Shown here: piece after piece, positions 32,101 through 45,539 of the stretch
Layout of the letters: the number at the start of each line of letters is the position of its first letter
How positions within the stretch are numbered: position 1 is the first letter of the stretch
Source of the DNA: Hydnum rufescens UP504
Taxonomy: Eukaryota; Basidiomycota; Agaricomycetes; Cantharellales; Hydnaceae
Assembly (NCBI GenBank): GCA_014904985.1
Contig: MU128942.1
Location: 176,034 to 240,033, forward strand
Direction of reading: 5' to 3'
Length of the DNA: 64,000 nt
The notes under the pieces: generated by a model
What the model was told of the DNA's origin: nothing
Databases searched by the model: none
The model's input: only the letters and a program-made list of their open reading frames with translations
Made by a program: the position numbers and the translations under genes

Positions 32101-33865
32101 CATGGGGACTACCCACATGAAGAGCCATGCAAACAACAGTGCGTAGCCATGGTGCAAGATTAGGTGCCACACACCCGCCATGGTGGGTGTGTGGTGCTAC
32201 AAGATGAGTTTTTTTTAAATTTATTTTTGTTTTGTGGTGCAAGAAGAGCAGTGTAAGCTGCTCTTCTTGCCATGTTGTAATAGTTTAACTAACATTATCG
32301 ATTTTTTGTAGATCTTGAACTCAAACACATGAACCCCCGACCCCAAATCTGCTGAGCCAAACCCCACAACCCCAAACCTGCTGAATCAATGCCCACCATA
32401 CAAAAACCCACCATACAAAAACCTGCTATACGAAAACCCACCATATGAAAACCTGCCATACAAAAACCCGCTGTATGAACACTGCCTGCCAGACCAAACC
32501 CCAACATGTGAACACCTGCCCAACCAAAACCCACCAAACCCAGACAACCAAATGGAGGCCCGCTGTACAAAAAAACCCACACACACATTGCAGGGTGTGT
32601 GGGGTAATATATATAAGGTAAGTAGTGTACACAACTGTGCAAAAAGAGCAGCAAATGCTGCTCTTTTTTGCGCTGGTTATTATTTTAACTAACATATTAT
32701 TGATTTTTCTAGGATATCGCCTGAACCAGACCCGCCGAATGAACACACGAGCCCCCTCCCAAATGACAATCTACCGAATAGACAACTGCCGAATGAATGC
32801 CTGCCTGCCAAACACCTGCCCAATGAGCCCCCACCAAATGATAACATGCTGAACAGGCACCTGCCTAATGAGAGACCACCCTAACCACACACCTGCTGTG
32901 GCGGGTGTGTGATAATTTAAGGTGAATTTGTTTTTAATGTCTATACGTACAGTGGCGCAAAAAGAGCAGCAAAGGCTGCTCTTTTTGCACTGGTTTTAAT
33001 GTCTAACTAACACTTGATTTTTTTAGGTTATTGCCTGAACCTCCACCAACAAAATGAAGGGCCACCGAATGAGAATGAATGGCCAAACGGAGACCACCAA
33101 ACCTGCGAACAATGACCTGCCAAAACCCTGTGCTGAACGAGGCCCACCCAGATAACAAAAACCACTGCCCAATGAAGACATGAAATGATGCAATGCCGAG
33201 AACCCACATGAGCCACACCTGCTTCAGTGGGTGTGGTGATTTTTTATGGTAAGTACTCAGGCTATATGTAAGATCGCGCAAAAGGAGCAGCACAGGCTGC
33301 TCCTTTTGCATGGCTTTTCTTTTTTCCACTAATGTACTATTCTAGGTATTCTTCTGACCTCACTGCTCGCACCTACCCCCAACTAGTCCTGCAACCCTGC
33401 TGAACAAAAACCCGTGACCCTGCCAAATATAAACATGCAACCCCAGGAGGGAGGGGGGATAAGCTCTATGATACATGTATAATAGTATAATAATAACAAA
33501 TGAATAATTATGTGTTATGATCTGGGGGAGGCAGGGGGATTAATCTGATAATGAGAACAAATAGTAATAAATAAACAATCCCAATTGCTGATAAGTCTGT
33601 ATAGCCCGCTCACCCATTCAGGGGCATTCCCAGGCTTGCCGGGACCTATCCCGATACCCTGATTGAAAGTACCTATTCTGACTGGTCTTGAACAAGGCCT
33701 TGAACCTCTTGGTCTCATACATGGGCTGATACCCGAAGGCAAGTTCAGAGCAAGGGGCCCCATGGGCCCCTTGTCTCATGCCATGAAATCACCCAGTGGG
33801 CCCCAGGGGCCCCCACCTAAAAACCTGCTCTTAGATTGAATAAAAGCAAGGCAAAAGGGCCTAAC
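29186..33865. mobile_element. 4.7-kb foldback element: mirror-image array of ten two-hairpin units
   Basis: The insert interrupts the gypsy gag-pro region and is flanked by TAGATAT at 29179-29185 and 33866-33872, a possible 7-bp duplication. It has GC-rich GGGGCCCC-type ends (29220-29430; 33750-33830), five units in one orientation (29.82-31.15 kb), a central palindrome (31175-31885) and five units in the opposite orientation (31.89-33.31 kb). Each unit has hairpin A (CCACACACCC…GGGTGTGTGG) and hairpin B (GCAAAAAGAGCAGC…GCTGCTCTTTTTGC). A hairpins: 29894-29919, 30158-30180, 30457-30484, 30831-30860, 31123-31154, 31891-31922, 32167-32194, 32576-32603, 32885-32911, 33213-33236. B hairpins: 29824-29856, 30083-30114, 30379-30410, 30759-30792, 31048-31083, 31955-31990, 32239-32270, 32639-32671, 32957-32988, 33278-33309. 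In most units B lies between a GTRAGT-like donor and a CTAAC…TAG branch/acceptor. No protein is recognised. Confidence 0.7.
31175..31885. repeat. central palindrome of the foldback element (arms about 350 bp)
   Basis: The two arms read as near-perfect reverse complements around CCCTAAATAGGG at about 31541. An open frame (MPYWTLTDFLGLLYFFGQ…) occurs once per arm, on opposite strands, simply because the arms are copies. Confidence 0.85.
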
Positions 33866-33889
33866 TAGATATACAATTATGGCTGACTG

Positions 33890-35000
33890 GTTTGGTTATC
33901 CACCTGGAATACTGCCTTCCTCAGTTCTGAATGAACCTGCTGCAGAGAAACCTGCTCATCAAAGACCTCATCCTCCTCAAACCAATCCCCAAGAAGAAAT
34001 GATAGACATTGAAATAGCTTGACCAGAAAAATGAATTCCCAAGAATCCTCCAACATATCATTTTACCATGGACTTTCAAGATGCCTGTGAAGACAAGGAG
34101 ATAGCAAAGAAGGTGCTAAACCAAAGAGTCGAAATAACTCTTGGAGACTTCCTTGGAACAGCCCATGGACCTGCCAAAATACTTGCAGCTGGACTGAACT
34201 CAAATGCGAATATAATCCTAAACATTGAGAGCCACTCACAGTCAATCATGCTACTATAAAACCGCATTTTCCCACAATGGAAGCCTCTGATTATGACTCT
34301 GATGATGAAGCAGAATTGGAGGACTACTATGATCTTATGATGACCAAAGACCTTGATGAAGAGCCATATCCACAAACACAACAATCACAAAATCATCATT
34401 GAGCATAAGTAAATCTCATAGGAATCCTTGGACCCAATCCTTTATTTGCCATGGACACAGGAAAGATCGCAGCCAAGGCCACAGGACAAAATGGAACTAA
34501 AGATGCTGTACTCATGATCAACACTGGATCTGAATTAAACCTCATCTCCCAGGAAGTTCAGCAGAGGTTAAACATCCCAATAGACTATGATGGACAAAAC
34601 TGGTCATTGCAAGGAATCAATAGTGGACCTGAACCCTAGTTGGATGCTGTCGAAATGTCCCAATTGAAATAGGAGGAATACAATTTGATCATCACTTCTT
34701 TGTCAAAAAGGGAAGCTTCGAAGGCCACAATATACTTCTTGGACAACCCTGGCTAGTAGGAGTTGGTGCTCAAATCAAATATGAAGGAGCTAACAACGGA
34801 ATCATGGAATGGACATTCAAGTCTACGAAAGGGAACCATCAGGATCATCAGCTCTCTCCATCCCTTATGAACAAATCCAGGGAACAGGATAAACTTGTTC
34901 TTGCAGCAGCAGTGATACCACCAGACAAATGGCCCCCAGATACAAGCAACAAGCCCAGCACAGCCGCAATATTGTATAGAACAATGGAGTATCATTGATC
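33890..35000 (+). pseudogene. gypsy gag-C terminus and aspartic protease, decayed
   Basis: 34068-34259 matches the domain preceding the protease in basidiomycete gypsy polyproteins (FQDACEDKEIAKKVLN…ITLGDFLG). The protease reads LMINTGSELNLIS near 34515; the catalytic Asp is Asn (ATCAAC). Further on, HNILLGQPWL-type text (34720-34750) is found. Stops and frame changes are frequent. Confidence 0.65.
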
Positions 35001-35423
35001 TGAACTGCACCAAAACCCTACCACAAATTATGAATACTATCACACAGAGGCACCCCATCTGACCAATCGTTACAAGGAAATTCCCAATTTATTCCAATAC
35101 TGCTGGCGGATTGTCAGAGGCCTGTATGCTCCCAGAGTGTGCACTAAGGCTCTAATCAGCAACAACAGTCACTCATGGATGCCATTATAACAAGGAAGGC
35201 GTATCAGCTGGTCCTTCATGAAACTTGGAATTCATCTCTGCAGCTCAGGATAGCTTGAGGACAACTTGTGCATGTTTACACAAATTGAAGGCAACCTCAT
35301 CAACAAATATCCGAAAGCAGAGAACTTCAGCTTTGCATTGGCCAGGTCATCAGGGATCCAGAAGAAATCAATACCTTAGGAGTCCCTTGAAACCAGTCAT
35401 TCTCTTCCCTACAGGATCTTCCA
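35001..35423 (+). pseudogene. protease-RT spacer of the gypsy element
   Basis: Degenerate text with stops in all frames. Position between protease and reverse transcriptase is the only reason for this call. Confidence 0.4.
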
Positions 35424-36663
35424 ATGATAATGCCTCTCAATTTCCCCATGCATTCCCCCAGCTTGAAGGACTTCAGTAACCAAGAAGCTTACCGCAGATG
35501 GTCAAAGATAATTGACAATTCCCAACAAACTTCCTTTCAGAAGAGAACTGGATTGCTGCTCTATGTGATTGCTCTCAGGGAAGGGGTTCTTGCATTTGAT
35601 GATCTGAATGAGGATCTTCAGACAGAATACTTCCCTGATTATGTATGGAAACAGTCCTCACTTCCATGGGAACTGCTCCAATTTGTCAACAACAGCTATT
35701 ATCGCCCACTCATCAAGATGATTAAGGATAATTGGAGCTGGAATACAAACATCATGTCCTCCTTAATTGTTCCAAATGTTTCAGTACACAACCTAAAGGA
35801 GGCATTCAAATTGTCCACAATTTACACCCCTAAACACGCTCAGTTAAACAGCTCAGGATTAGCCACCAAACTCAAGACCTTGCACAGCTTTGGTGGGATT
35901 CTTGGTCTATATTGTCACAGATCTCTAATGCAGGATATATGATGATGGCAACTAGAGAGGAATCCCAAGACTCACAACAGCAATTCCCATTGGTCCTGTA
36001 AGCTCAACCTGCCCAAGGATACATGAACTCATGCAAGAATTTATGAGAATGGTAAAATACCATGATCAGGCCTATGATTCCCAGACAGAGCCAAAGCCTT
36101 GTGGAGTGATGTAGCAGAAAAGGACCAAAAATGTGTAAATGACGACTATCTCGAAACCCAAAGATTCTTGTTAACTATGGGATTTGCTCAGGTCATTGAC
36201 AAATTATTCTACCTTACATCAAGCTGGATGTCAGCCTCTGGATCAAATACTCACATACTGTGACACTCTCTGAACATTGTGGGAAATGTTGTTCTTGGAA
36301 GGAGAAGACCCACCATGGATCATCAAAATAAAGAACTGGCCATGCCAAGATGTAACCAGTTTTTGATTCCTGGAATGGTTGGAGTTGCTCAAAATTGGAT
36401 TTGGCCATTTTCCAAGATAGAAAACTCTCACATTACTCACCAAGAGACTCCCAATTGATTCGATGGACAATCAAGCTGAGAGCATGAATCAGCTAAAAAA
36501 GAGCTCCCCACAAATCTTCCATGCTTGAAATCTTGAACATTGACATAGCAGAGTATTAAAAAGAAAACAACGCCCTCGGATTATGGCTCATAAAACTGCG
36601 TTGGACAGCTCATCATTGCGTAGGCTTTGGGAATAATCAAACCTTGGACAGTGCACTCAAACC
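35424..36663 (+). pseudogene. indel-rich duplicate of the gypsy RT region, next to the assembly gap
   Basis: From GATCTGAATGAGGATCTTC (35601) on, this stretch repeats 38101-39200, but with single-base deletions every few tens of bases. For example, GAATCTTCAAGACAG appears here as GATCTTCAGACAG and TATGTTATGG as TATGTATGG. The pattern looks like uncorrected long-read sequence rather than natural decay. It ends at the run of Ns. Confidence 0.7.
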
Positions 36664-36688
36664 NNNNNNNNNNNNNNNNNNNNNNNNN
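36664..36688. other. assembly gap (25 Ns)
   Basis: Run of N characters joining the noisy RT copy to the 3' end of a different gypsy element. Confidence 0.99.
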
Positions 36689-37010
36689 GCAAAGGTGACA
36701 CCAAGTATGAGTTTGAGACAATCTATGGACAGTTCCTTTATTTGTACAAACTGCAATGTACCTCGTTAATTGAGAAAGCTATGGCCTGGAGAAAACAGTT
36801 GGGAACCAGGAATCAAACCTCGGCAACTCTAAACACGGCTCCTGATGAACCTTCCATGACCTATCAAAACTCTCACATCGTATTGAACTGCTATCTGGGA
36901 TACTCCTAACCTTTCACCTGCTTCGAAATTTTCCTGAGGTCCCCCAGCCATACTTTATTTTGACTGGACTCAAGGAAACTCATTGGACCCGAGTCCTTAA
37001 AGGGGGGTGA
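36689..37010 (+). mobile_element. 3' end of an inserted gypsy element, with polypurine tract
   Basis: The stretch ends TTAAAGGGGGGTGA directly before the LTR, a typical polypurine tract for plus-strand priming. Upstream text (AMAWRKQLGTRNQ…) is unassigned 3' internal sequence. The rest of this element is missing at the gap. Confidence 0.65.
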
Positions 37011-38095
<1,085 letters not shown>

Positions 38096-38100
38096 ATGAG

Positions 38101-39600
38101 GAATCTTCAAGACAGAATACTTCCCTGATTATGTTATGGAAACAGTCCCTCACATTCCATGGGAACTGCCTCCAATTTGTCGACCAAAAGCTATTATTGC
38201 CACACTCATCAAGATGATTAAGGATCAATTGGTGGCTGGAAAATACAAAACATCATGGTCCTCCTATCGTTCCCAAATGTTCTCAGTAGCAAAACCTAAA
38301 GGAGGCATTCAAATTGTCCACAATTTACAACCCCTAAACACAGTCTCAGTTAAAGACTCAGGATTGCCACCAAACATCAATGACCTTGCAGACAGCTTTG
38401 TGGGACACTTGGTCTATATTGTCACAGATCTCTATGCAGGATATGATGGACGACGACTAGCAGAAGAATCCCAAGAACTCACAACAAGCAATTCACCATT
38501 GGGTCCTGTAAAGCTCACAACACTGCCCCAAGGATACATGAACTCCATGCAAGAATTTATGAAAATGGTCATACACATGATCAGGCCTATGATCCCAGAC
38601 AGAGCCAAAGCCTTTGTGGATGATGTAGCAGGAAAAGGACCAAAAATGTGGTACAATGATGAACCTATCTCTGAAAATCCAAAGATTCAATGTTACATAT
38701 GGGAATTTGCTCAGGTCATTGACAAATTATTCACTACCTTCATCAAAGCTGGGTGTACAGCCTCTGGATCAAAACTCATACTCGTGACACCTCTCATACA
38801 CATTGTGGGAAATGTTTGTTCTATGGAAGGAAGAAGACCCCACCATGGAATCATCACAAAAATAAAGAACTGGCCATGCCCAACGAATGTAACACAAGTT
38901 TGTGGATTCCTGGGAATGGTTGGAGTTGCTCAAAATTGGATTTGGCAATTTTCCAAGATAACCAAACCTCTCACATTACTCACCAAGAAGACTTCCAATG
39001 AATTCGAATGGAACGATCAAGCTGAAGAAGCCATGAATCAGCTAAAAGAAGCCTCCACAAATCTTCCTGCTTGAAAATCCTTGAACATTGACATAGCCAG
39101 AGTATTAAAAGAAGACGAACGCACCTTGGATTATGGCCTTGTAACACTTGCAGTGGACAGCTCCATCATTGCAGTAGGCTGGATCGAATATCAAACCTTG
39201 GAAGATGGACATCACCCATTGTCTTTGGATCAGTAACCAACAACAAAGCTGAAACCAAGTATTCCCAGCCACAAATCGAATTAAAAGGGCTATTCAAAGC
39301 ACTCAAAGCCCAAAGAAATGACCTCTGGGGAATCCATTTTAGAGTGGAAGTGGATGCCAAATTCCTAAAACAAACTATCAACACACCAGGATTACCAAAT
39401 GCAGCTATGTCACGATGGATTTCCTATATCCAGCTATTCGATTTTGAATTGGTCCATGTCCCTGCAACAAAACACCAAGGTCCAGATAGATTATCCAGGT
39501 GCCCAGCACACAAAAATGACTCAGCCAATTCAGAAGATGAACTGGAACCAGATGAACCAGGCCATTTCATCACTGGGCCATGATTTCTTGAAGAATATGA
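38101..39600 (+). pseudogene. gypsy pol: reverse transcriptase and RNase H
   Basis: 38136-39074 is a clean RT frame: MFSVAKPKGGIQIVHNLQPLN, then LPQGYMNSMQEFM and the catalytic box AFVDDV (F-V-D-D). It is followed by the thumb/connection (GFLGMVGVAQNWIW, PLTLLTKK). After a TGA at 39074 the RNase H part continues in shifting frames (LAVDSSIIAVGWIEY; SRWISYIQLFDFELVHVPATKHQGPDRLSRC). RT copies element RNA to DNA and RNase H removes the template. Stops make it inactive. Confidence 0.8.
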
Positions 39601-41385
39601 ACACTGGGTCATGCATAGTTCCTCAGCATCCAGACTATCAGCAACAAGAATCAAAAGGGAACCCTATGAAGACATCATTGAATTCAGGCAAAATCACACA
39701 GTACTCTCAATCAAGCCACAGGAAAATACAACAAGAAGTGGTGGATTTGTGGCTCTCTCCTATCAAGCCCACTCATCTGTTCAAAACCATCCCAAAGCAC
39801 TCTCCCAACATTCACAGTCCCAACACCCAGAAACTGATTCAGAAATTAAAGAACACCCTCACAAACTCAAGGATTCTGATGGAAAAGACTACTGGGAAAG
39901 GATTCAATACTACCTGGAACACATAAAAATACCCCCAGGAGTCAAGAACACCAAGACATTCATTCAGGTCACCAAACACTATTTTATGTGTCAAGGAACC
40001 CTGTGGAGAAGGCCTAGAAATGGTCAATTGCCATTAAGAGTTATCAAGAACCTGGATGATTGAGCTTGCTTATGTAAGGCTGCACACAACAAATCAGGCC
40101 ACCACAGATGAGACCCGACTTTCAAGAAATTATCTGATAGATTCTTCTGGCCAAATATGCTATCCTATGTGGCCTGGTATTGCTGGACATGCCATGAATG
40201 TCAATTGAGGTCCACAACCTGACCAAAAATCACTTTAAGCCCGACCTACATTAATACCATATTATGTAAATTTAATATGGACATGGTCCATATGCCGGTA
40301 TCAAATGGATTCAAATATATCATGGATCTTTGGGATGATCTCTCTGGATGGCTGGAAGCAAAAATGTTACATAAGGCCTTGAGTAAGCACATTACCCGGT
40401 TTCTATTCAAGGATGTCATGTGCTGGTTTGGCTGCATATTACAAATCACAATGGATAACAGAACGGAATTCAATGGACTAGTTCAAACAATGGTGGATGA
40501 ATATAATGTCCCTATTGTCTGAGCCGCCCCTTATCACCCAGAAGCAAATGGAATGATAGAACACAGGCACAGGACCTGGATAAACTCGCTATTCATTGCA
40601 TGCAAAGGGAACCTGAGCAAATGGTCAAACTATTTTTATTCATGCATGTGGGCAGACCGAGTGACAGTAAAATGAATGACCAGCTACACCCCTATTACCT
40701 ACTCTACGGAATAAATCACGTGTTTCCATTTGATATCACAGATGCATCATGGTACACATTAAAATGGGGAACTATCCAAACCACAGAAGAATTACTAGGA
40801 ATCCACAGAATCCAATTGGTGCATAGAGACGAAGATATTCAAGCCACCTCAAATACCATCCTTCAAGCAAGAATTTGAAGTGCTCAGGATTATGCCAGAC
40901 AAAATGAAAATACATTGGTCGATGGAAACTATCAACCAGGTACAATTGTACTGGTATACAATTTGGTATTACAAATGCAACATGGACAAAAAGGGGAAAT
41001 ACAGTGGATTGGGCCATACCAAGTTCAGCATCACCACCCCCACAGATCCTATCAACTGGCAGAATTAGATGGGACCCCAATCAATGGAATATTTGCCAGA
41101 AATCATTTAAAGAAATACCATATGCATGACCAAATAGCCACAACAGACATCACCAGGAATGAGAGCCACAGTGCCACAGACCAAGAATTAAATCAAAATA
41201 ATATGGCAAAATATGTGAAAAATATGGACCAAGCTATGGAATATGGGGGAACAACAATTATGATGAAACAGCACTTCCCAGTATCACTTGGACCAGAAAA
41301 TCAATTGAGAACCTATCTTTGGCCACCACCAAGAGCTACAGATTTGTGGGGCTATTGGGAAAACAAAATTGTGGAGTGGAAATGA
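39601..41385 (+). pseudogene. gypsy pol: integrase, decayed
   Basis: An HHCC-like stretch near 40085-40210 (…SGHH…WYCWTCHECQ) precedes a DDE core with DLWDDLSGWLEAKML, ITMDNRTEF and YHPEANGMIEHRHR (40330-40570). A chromodomain-free tail follows, with ARNHLKKYHMHDQ (41090-41130). Several stops interrupt it. The integrase would insert element cDNA. Confidence 0.7.
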
Positions 41386-42056
41386 AGGAACCTTCTACAA
41401 GAACTCCTAGGGAACACCTTGCAGGAGCCCCAGATCTCCGAATCTGCTTAAAAATCCCCTGAAGAGACTCCATAAAAGGAAAATTCAATTCTCAAAAAGG
41501 AAATCCCTGAAACATTTTCTACAAGCCACATCACAAGACCATGACTAAAACTATGAATTCAAGATGACCCTAGAGACATGAGGCAAAGAAAATCCCGAAT
41601 TAACACCCCTAGGGCCATGGAATGTTGAATTGCAGAATGTGCCGAAACCCACGAAAACTCTTTTCAACCATCTTAAAAAACCTGCAGCCACATCAAAAAT
41701 TGACACCCCTCTTCTTCTGGCTCCTTTCTCTATATGGCTATGTGATCCTCTGCGCTCCTGACCAACTGTCGTGAAGTCTTAACTTAATAATATGGCATAA
41801 TGAACCCTGGCGACCCTTCATCTTCCATCTCTTCTCATTCTCATTCCATTCGGTATCTATTGTCCACACACAACAACTCCATCGACCTGTTGACTAAATC
41901 ATCACAGCTAATATCTACAGCAAGGAATGGTTAAATAATGTCAAACACAAGTATAGTAAGCCCAACGAGTATAAAAACGACACAACAGCTAACCAATGAT
42001 ATCCAAGCCCATTTTTCACATCCTATCATACCCCATCAAAACCATCCTATCTCAAC
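41386..42056. other. non-coding interval after integrase
   Basis: No gene is seen. The last 300 bp are AT-rich and could hold a promoter for the following degenerate frame, but no specific element is supported. Confidence 0.3.
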
Positions 42057-43180
42057 ATGTCCAACTCCGCTCATTTTGACTCAACCGTGAGCTCTGTTCA
42101 AAGCTACATGTTCGAATACATCCACACACCTGCTCCCTCTCTGACTCCACCCACACCACTCATAGAACTCAACCTGGACAGTGACATCTTCCTTTCATCT
42201 CAAGTTAAAAAGGAACAAAATGTAACCAACGAGGTATGGAACACAGGACATCTGCAAAAGACATCACTAATGACAAAACAGACTTTTGGCCTGACTCCAT
42301 CTCCTCTTCACATGCTATTGTCAAGAATTACAATATCAACAAATCTTCTACCAATGCGCAGCCACTTGCAGGGCTTGAAACCCAGCAAACCATCAACCCT
42401 CATCTCACATTGTGTCCCCAGACCATTAATCTTTACCCACACACCATACTTCCTCTGTTCATTCCTCTTCCCACTCAGCCCTCGAAAGAACCTGAATTGA
42501 CTCAGAAGGACATTGTCAGTCACCAAGCAACCCCTACCATGCAGCAGTTGCATGAATCCTCAGACTCTCCCATGGGGTCTCTCACCTCGAAAAGCACTCA
42601 TTCTTCGTATCATCCTTCTCATCGGTCCTATTCTCCTTCCCAGCCTCCTCACACACCTCGCAGCCTTCGAAAAATCAGTATACCATGACCCGGCAAAAAT
42701 GCCAACTCTTACTGCACATGGCCATCCTATCAACAAGCGATTATAGATCATGAGTACAATGCAGTGCAGAAACTTGATGAGATCCAACATGAGTATGAAG
42801 AGAAGTGAAAGGAGGATATAAAGGACAATGCGGAACTACTTGACCAGTTAAGTCATACCATCACCAATCACAACCTCCAAATGGATTCTCTCACACCACC
42901 CCTCTCTCTTCTTTCAGCAACCCTACATCAACAAGAAGCCGACCTCAAGGCAAAAGCCAAGGACCTTGACAAACATGACCTCAAACTCTTACAACACAAG
43001 CAGTGTGTAACCAATTGGTGCAATCGGTTACTCTATCCATCTACATATCACCATATTACCCAAGTCGACCGTCTCACTAAAATCTTTATCCAAGCAGCAG
43101 ATATTGTGCAACAGCAGCATTGCTTAGACACCCCATATACAGTACAGCATTCATCCTTCATCGTCAAAAGAAATATGTGA
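42057..43180 (+). pseudogene. unrecognised degenerate gene with coiled-coil C terminus
   Basis: Three overlapping frames (42057-42500, 42236-42688, 42881-43180) read like one broken protein: a Ser/Thr/Pro-rich N part, then a charged helical part (HQQEADLKAKAKDLDKHDLK) ending FIVKRNM. At least two frame changes and stops are needed. It follows the gypsy integrase on the same strand. It may be a captured or accessory frame of the element, or an older inserted gene. I do not recognise it. Confidence 0.35.
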
Positions 43181-43695
43181 TCGCCCCAATGTACCATCTC
43201 TCTTGCCTGAAGGAAAAACCCCTCCTTTGCCTTGCTTTCTCTCCATGTAAAAACTATGTCGCCTGTTGGCAAAACAATGTCCATTTCTCTTAACTCTCAT
43301 TTCTCTCAAAGTCTGAAAGCCCTCATGTTGCTTGAATCTTTTTCTTAAAACTGACCTCACCTGGTGATGTGAACTTATCAAAAAAAAAAAAATCAATCAA
43401 AGTCAAAAGAAAAACAACAAGTCAAAAGAAAAATCAAAAGAAAAAGTCATAGCCCATATAAAACAAAATTCCACAAGTCTGTAACAACAAAACACACTAA
43501 TTAGAAGACTCATGACTTAACCGGCAAACAAAAATTAATCAAAATTTCACTGAACCTGAACTGAGTGCCCTGAAAATCCAAAGGTCCTCTCAAGTCTAGA
43601 CCATCTCAAATCCATTCATAAAAGCACTTCTCACACAAAAATCCTCTTTCCTCATCCCATCCACTGACTCTAAAAGAACATATGTCAAAAACAAC
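43181..43695. other. AT-rich non-coding interval
   Basis: A-rich repeats of AGTCAAAAGAAAAA type at 43396-43450. No gene is supported. Confidence 0.3.
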
Positions 43696-45328
43696 GTGAC
43701 TTGTATAAATGCTTACCTAAAAAGGGGTAGAACACCATCGAATATGCCTACAAACATACTCACCAATGGCATTTCCGAAACTCACACAGAACTCCCATCC
43801 AACCTCGACAATGTATACATCCCAGACAATGTGACAGGATACATGGTTTTCTTCATGCAGCACGTCAGGGACTGGAATGATCCAATTCTAAATCTCCACA
43901 TCGGATGAAGGGGTTACTTTTGCCCCAACATGACAACCACAGTTCAAACATATACAATTGCCCACCTTGAATCATATTGCATAACTCGAGAATACTCCGA
44001 TGACTCCAATTTTCATGTGAAGGTGCAGATAAGAACAGCCATATATGGGAATGTTGACACAGACACGGTCCACCTTCCTACGTTCACCCATCACCCTCCT
44101 GAATAAACCATCATCATCATCATTGAATCCCCTCTAAAAATAAAAATCTCCCTCCATCATGAAAATACCAGGTGAATGAAAAACACCATAAATGGAAAAG
44201 GAGAACATAAACAGCGGGTCTGGTCATGTGTCAAAACCAAACAACTGGATACAAAAGTCATTGAAAAACATGGACCAAACACCTTCATCTGCAATTCTAA
44301 AAACTCCCACTACAACCTCAAAAAAGCCATGAGTTCAACCAGTATGTAAAAACCACAATCATTAAGGACGTTCATTAAACATTCAGGAACTCAGGCAATA
44401 ATTTGAATTCAATGGATCAAATTCCTCTCTCATGTCAGGACTTTCAAACATTGGGAGAAACTGAAATCAGCCTTGGAGCCTTCATGACCAACTGTGATTT
44501 GCACTACCTGGCACTGCATGTAGGAGAATTTGGTGTATTCTATCGTGACATTGAAAACAACACCAATCACTTCTACTATGCCTACTTGAGCCAAATCCGA
44601 ATCAAAGACCTCAGTTCAGATGGTCACCTTCTCGTTTGAATCCACCTCATCCTTGTAGTATTTGGTGAAATGGACAATGAGTGCCCAGACCCATACTTCA
44701 CCCACACAATCCCCATCACTGTTTGATCCTTTACAAAATAAAACACCACCTCTGCCTGCACCCTGATGACATTGACATATGAGAAGATGACAGCAAAATA
44801 TGAATGGAAGTGACCCTGCCAATCAATGAAGGAATCCAAATCCATGGAAAGCCTAAGTGAAATAAAATGGACACATGATCAATTGGTCTATGGATGCAAA
44901 AGTGACATAAAAGCAAATCAAACAACTATCCTCAAGGCACGAATCAAAAAGTGTTCACCATGCCATTGGAACTTCACATGATTATATATTGGCAATTTGA
45001 TTACCCATACCCTGAACCATTCACCCATCTCAAACCCCACATGATTATCTGCTATTATCCAAATCCCCAAGTCACATTCAATGGTGTTATAAAGACAAAA
45101 AGAGTCAACTGGACAATGTATGAGTTTGGAGAACCACATAACAATCAACCCTCAATATGCCATGATCTTGAAATCGAATTTGCTCTTCTCCTCCACATTC
45201 CAGAAAATACAATTATGCCCCATCGAACCTTCTCCATGGATGCTCTTGACCTCCACCCTAATGATATCATCCAAAGTGGGTATGTACTCTACAAGCCTAG
45301 CATGGGCCCATGCCAGAATTTTTTTTAG
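43696..45328 (+). pseudogene. unrecognised degenerate coding block
   Basis: Frames 43696-43908, 44403-44639 and 44951-45328 share composition and strand and are separated by stop-rich but protein-like text (e.g. DLHYLALHVGEFGVFYRDIEN; HMIIYWQFDYPYPEPF). They look like remains of one or two genes carried in the transposon block. No domain is recognised. Confidence 0.3.
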
Positions 45329-45539
45329 GCCATGGGGCCATGAACACCTGCCCCGGCTATAGTACTGTGAGTTTCCCCGAGTCCACCACACCGGCAATCC
45401 CGGATTTCTTTATCTCCGTGCACACTTTTTTTTTCTAAGTCCACACACACTTGCTCTTTTTTTTTTCTAACATGTCATCACAGAGATATCATGACATCAG
45501 GGATCTAAAGCAGTAGGGATAGGAAATGGAAGGGGGCAT

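Noticed and set aside
29824..33309. CRISPR-like array of regularly spaced palindromic repeats
   Set aside because: Eukaryotic context, spacing of about 300-400 bp, two different hairpins per unit and mirror symmetry do not fit CRISPR.
29186..33865. Helitron
   Set aside because: Hairpins are not followed by CTRR ends, and no Rep/helicase text is present.
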